Shown here: piece by piece, positions 63,670 through 64,000 of the stretch
Layout of the letters: every line of letters starts with the position of its first letter
Numbering within the stretch: the first letter of the stretch is position 1
NCBI GenBank assembly: GCA_006218035.1
Contig: VBWC01000016.1
Location: forward strand, 60,314-124,313
Direction of reading: 5' to 3'
DNA: 64,000 bases
DNA from: Gammaproteobacteria bacterium
Lineage (GTDB): Bacteria > Pseudomonadota > Gammaproteobacteria > VBWC01
The notes under the pieces: generated by a model
Told to the model about the DNA's origin: nothing
The model's input: only the letters and a program-made list of their open reading frames with translations
Database searches by the model: none
Translations under genes and position numbers: made by a program

Positions 63670-64000
<331 letters not shown>

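Overview
The window is chromosomal core DNA of a GC-rich gammaproteobacterium outside the Enterobacterales. The evidence is gene order: the blocks argB-algC-dut-coaBC / radC-rpmB-rpmG, the complete division and cell-wall (dcw) cluster running into lpxC, dciA, secA and argJ, the lpoA-yraN-dolP block, sspAB, and birA-coaX beside a ribosomal RNA operon. Several of these match Pseudomonas or Chromatiales order as I recall it. I cannot name the genus from sequence alone. I see no prophage, intact insertion sequence or CRISPR array.

Layout. 1-6.7 kb: argB (cut by the window edge), membrane-anchored algC, dut and coaBC on the minus strand, divergent from radC, rpmB and rpmG. 6.7-12 kb: an iron-uptake operon on the minus strand (hemP, a catecholate-type TonB-dependent receptor, a PKHD hydroxylase, tonB, exbB, exbD). 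12-19.3 kb: a fatty-acid desaturase, argJ, secA, dciA (plus strand) and lpxC. 19.4-37.6 kb: an unbroken minus-strand dcw operon, mraZ-rsmH-ftsL-ftsI-murE-murF-mraY-murD-ftsW-murG-murC-[murB-ddl fusion]-ftsQ-ftsA-ftsZ. Most junctions overlap by 1-7 bases. The operon is headed by a strong promoter followed by MraZ-type boxes. 37.7-42 kb: RNase P RNA and rsmI (minus), then lpoA, yraN and dolP (plus). 42-47.5 kb: an FAD-linked oxidase, a macrodomain protein, sspB, sspA, djlA, and a small protein paired with an HDOD protein. 47.5-53.3 kb: the SOS mutagenesis cassette lexA-imuA-imuB-dnaE2. 53.5-59.5 kb: signalling and envelope genes (EAL protein, a receiver-domain remnant, an unknown protein, GAF-HD-GYP, a Spy-like protein, an ICMT-like methyltransferase). 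59.7-64 kb: tRNA-Thr, a SPOR-like protein, coaX, birA, a 2-Cys peroxiredoxin, 5S rRNA and the 3' end of 23S rRNA, all on the minus strand.

How the genes work together. The dcw cluster makes lipid II (Mur ligases, MraY, MurG) and assembles the divisome (FtsL/I/W/Q/A/Z). LpxC starts lipid A synthesis, and LpoA and DolP support the cell wall and outer membrane. AlgC supplies hexose-1-phosphates for surface polysaccharide. The iron operon pairs one outer-membrane receptor with its own TonB-ExbB-ExbD motor. LexA controls the ImuA/ImuB/DnaE2 mutasome.

The points most worth a second look are: dnaE2 is split by a 2-base change inside a (TG)6 repeat; MurB and Ddl are fused; the lexA operator overlaps the likely -10 and leaves almost no 5' leader; a 69-bp inverted-repeat element sits in the 23S-5S spacer; and several other palindromic repeat families occur between or inside genes.
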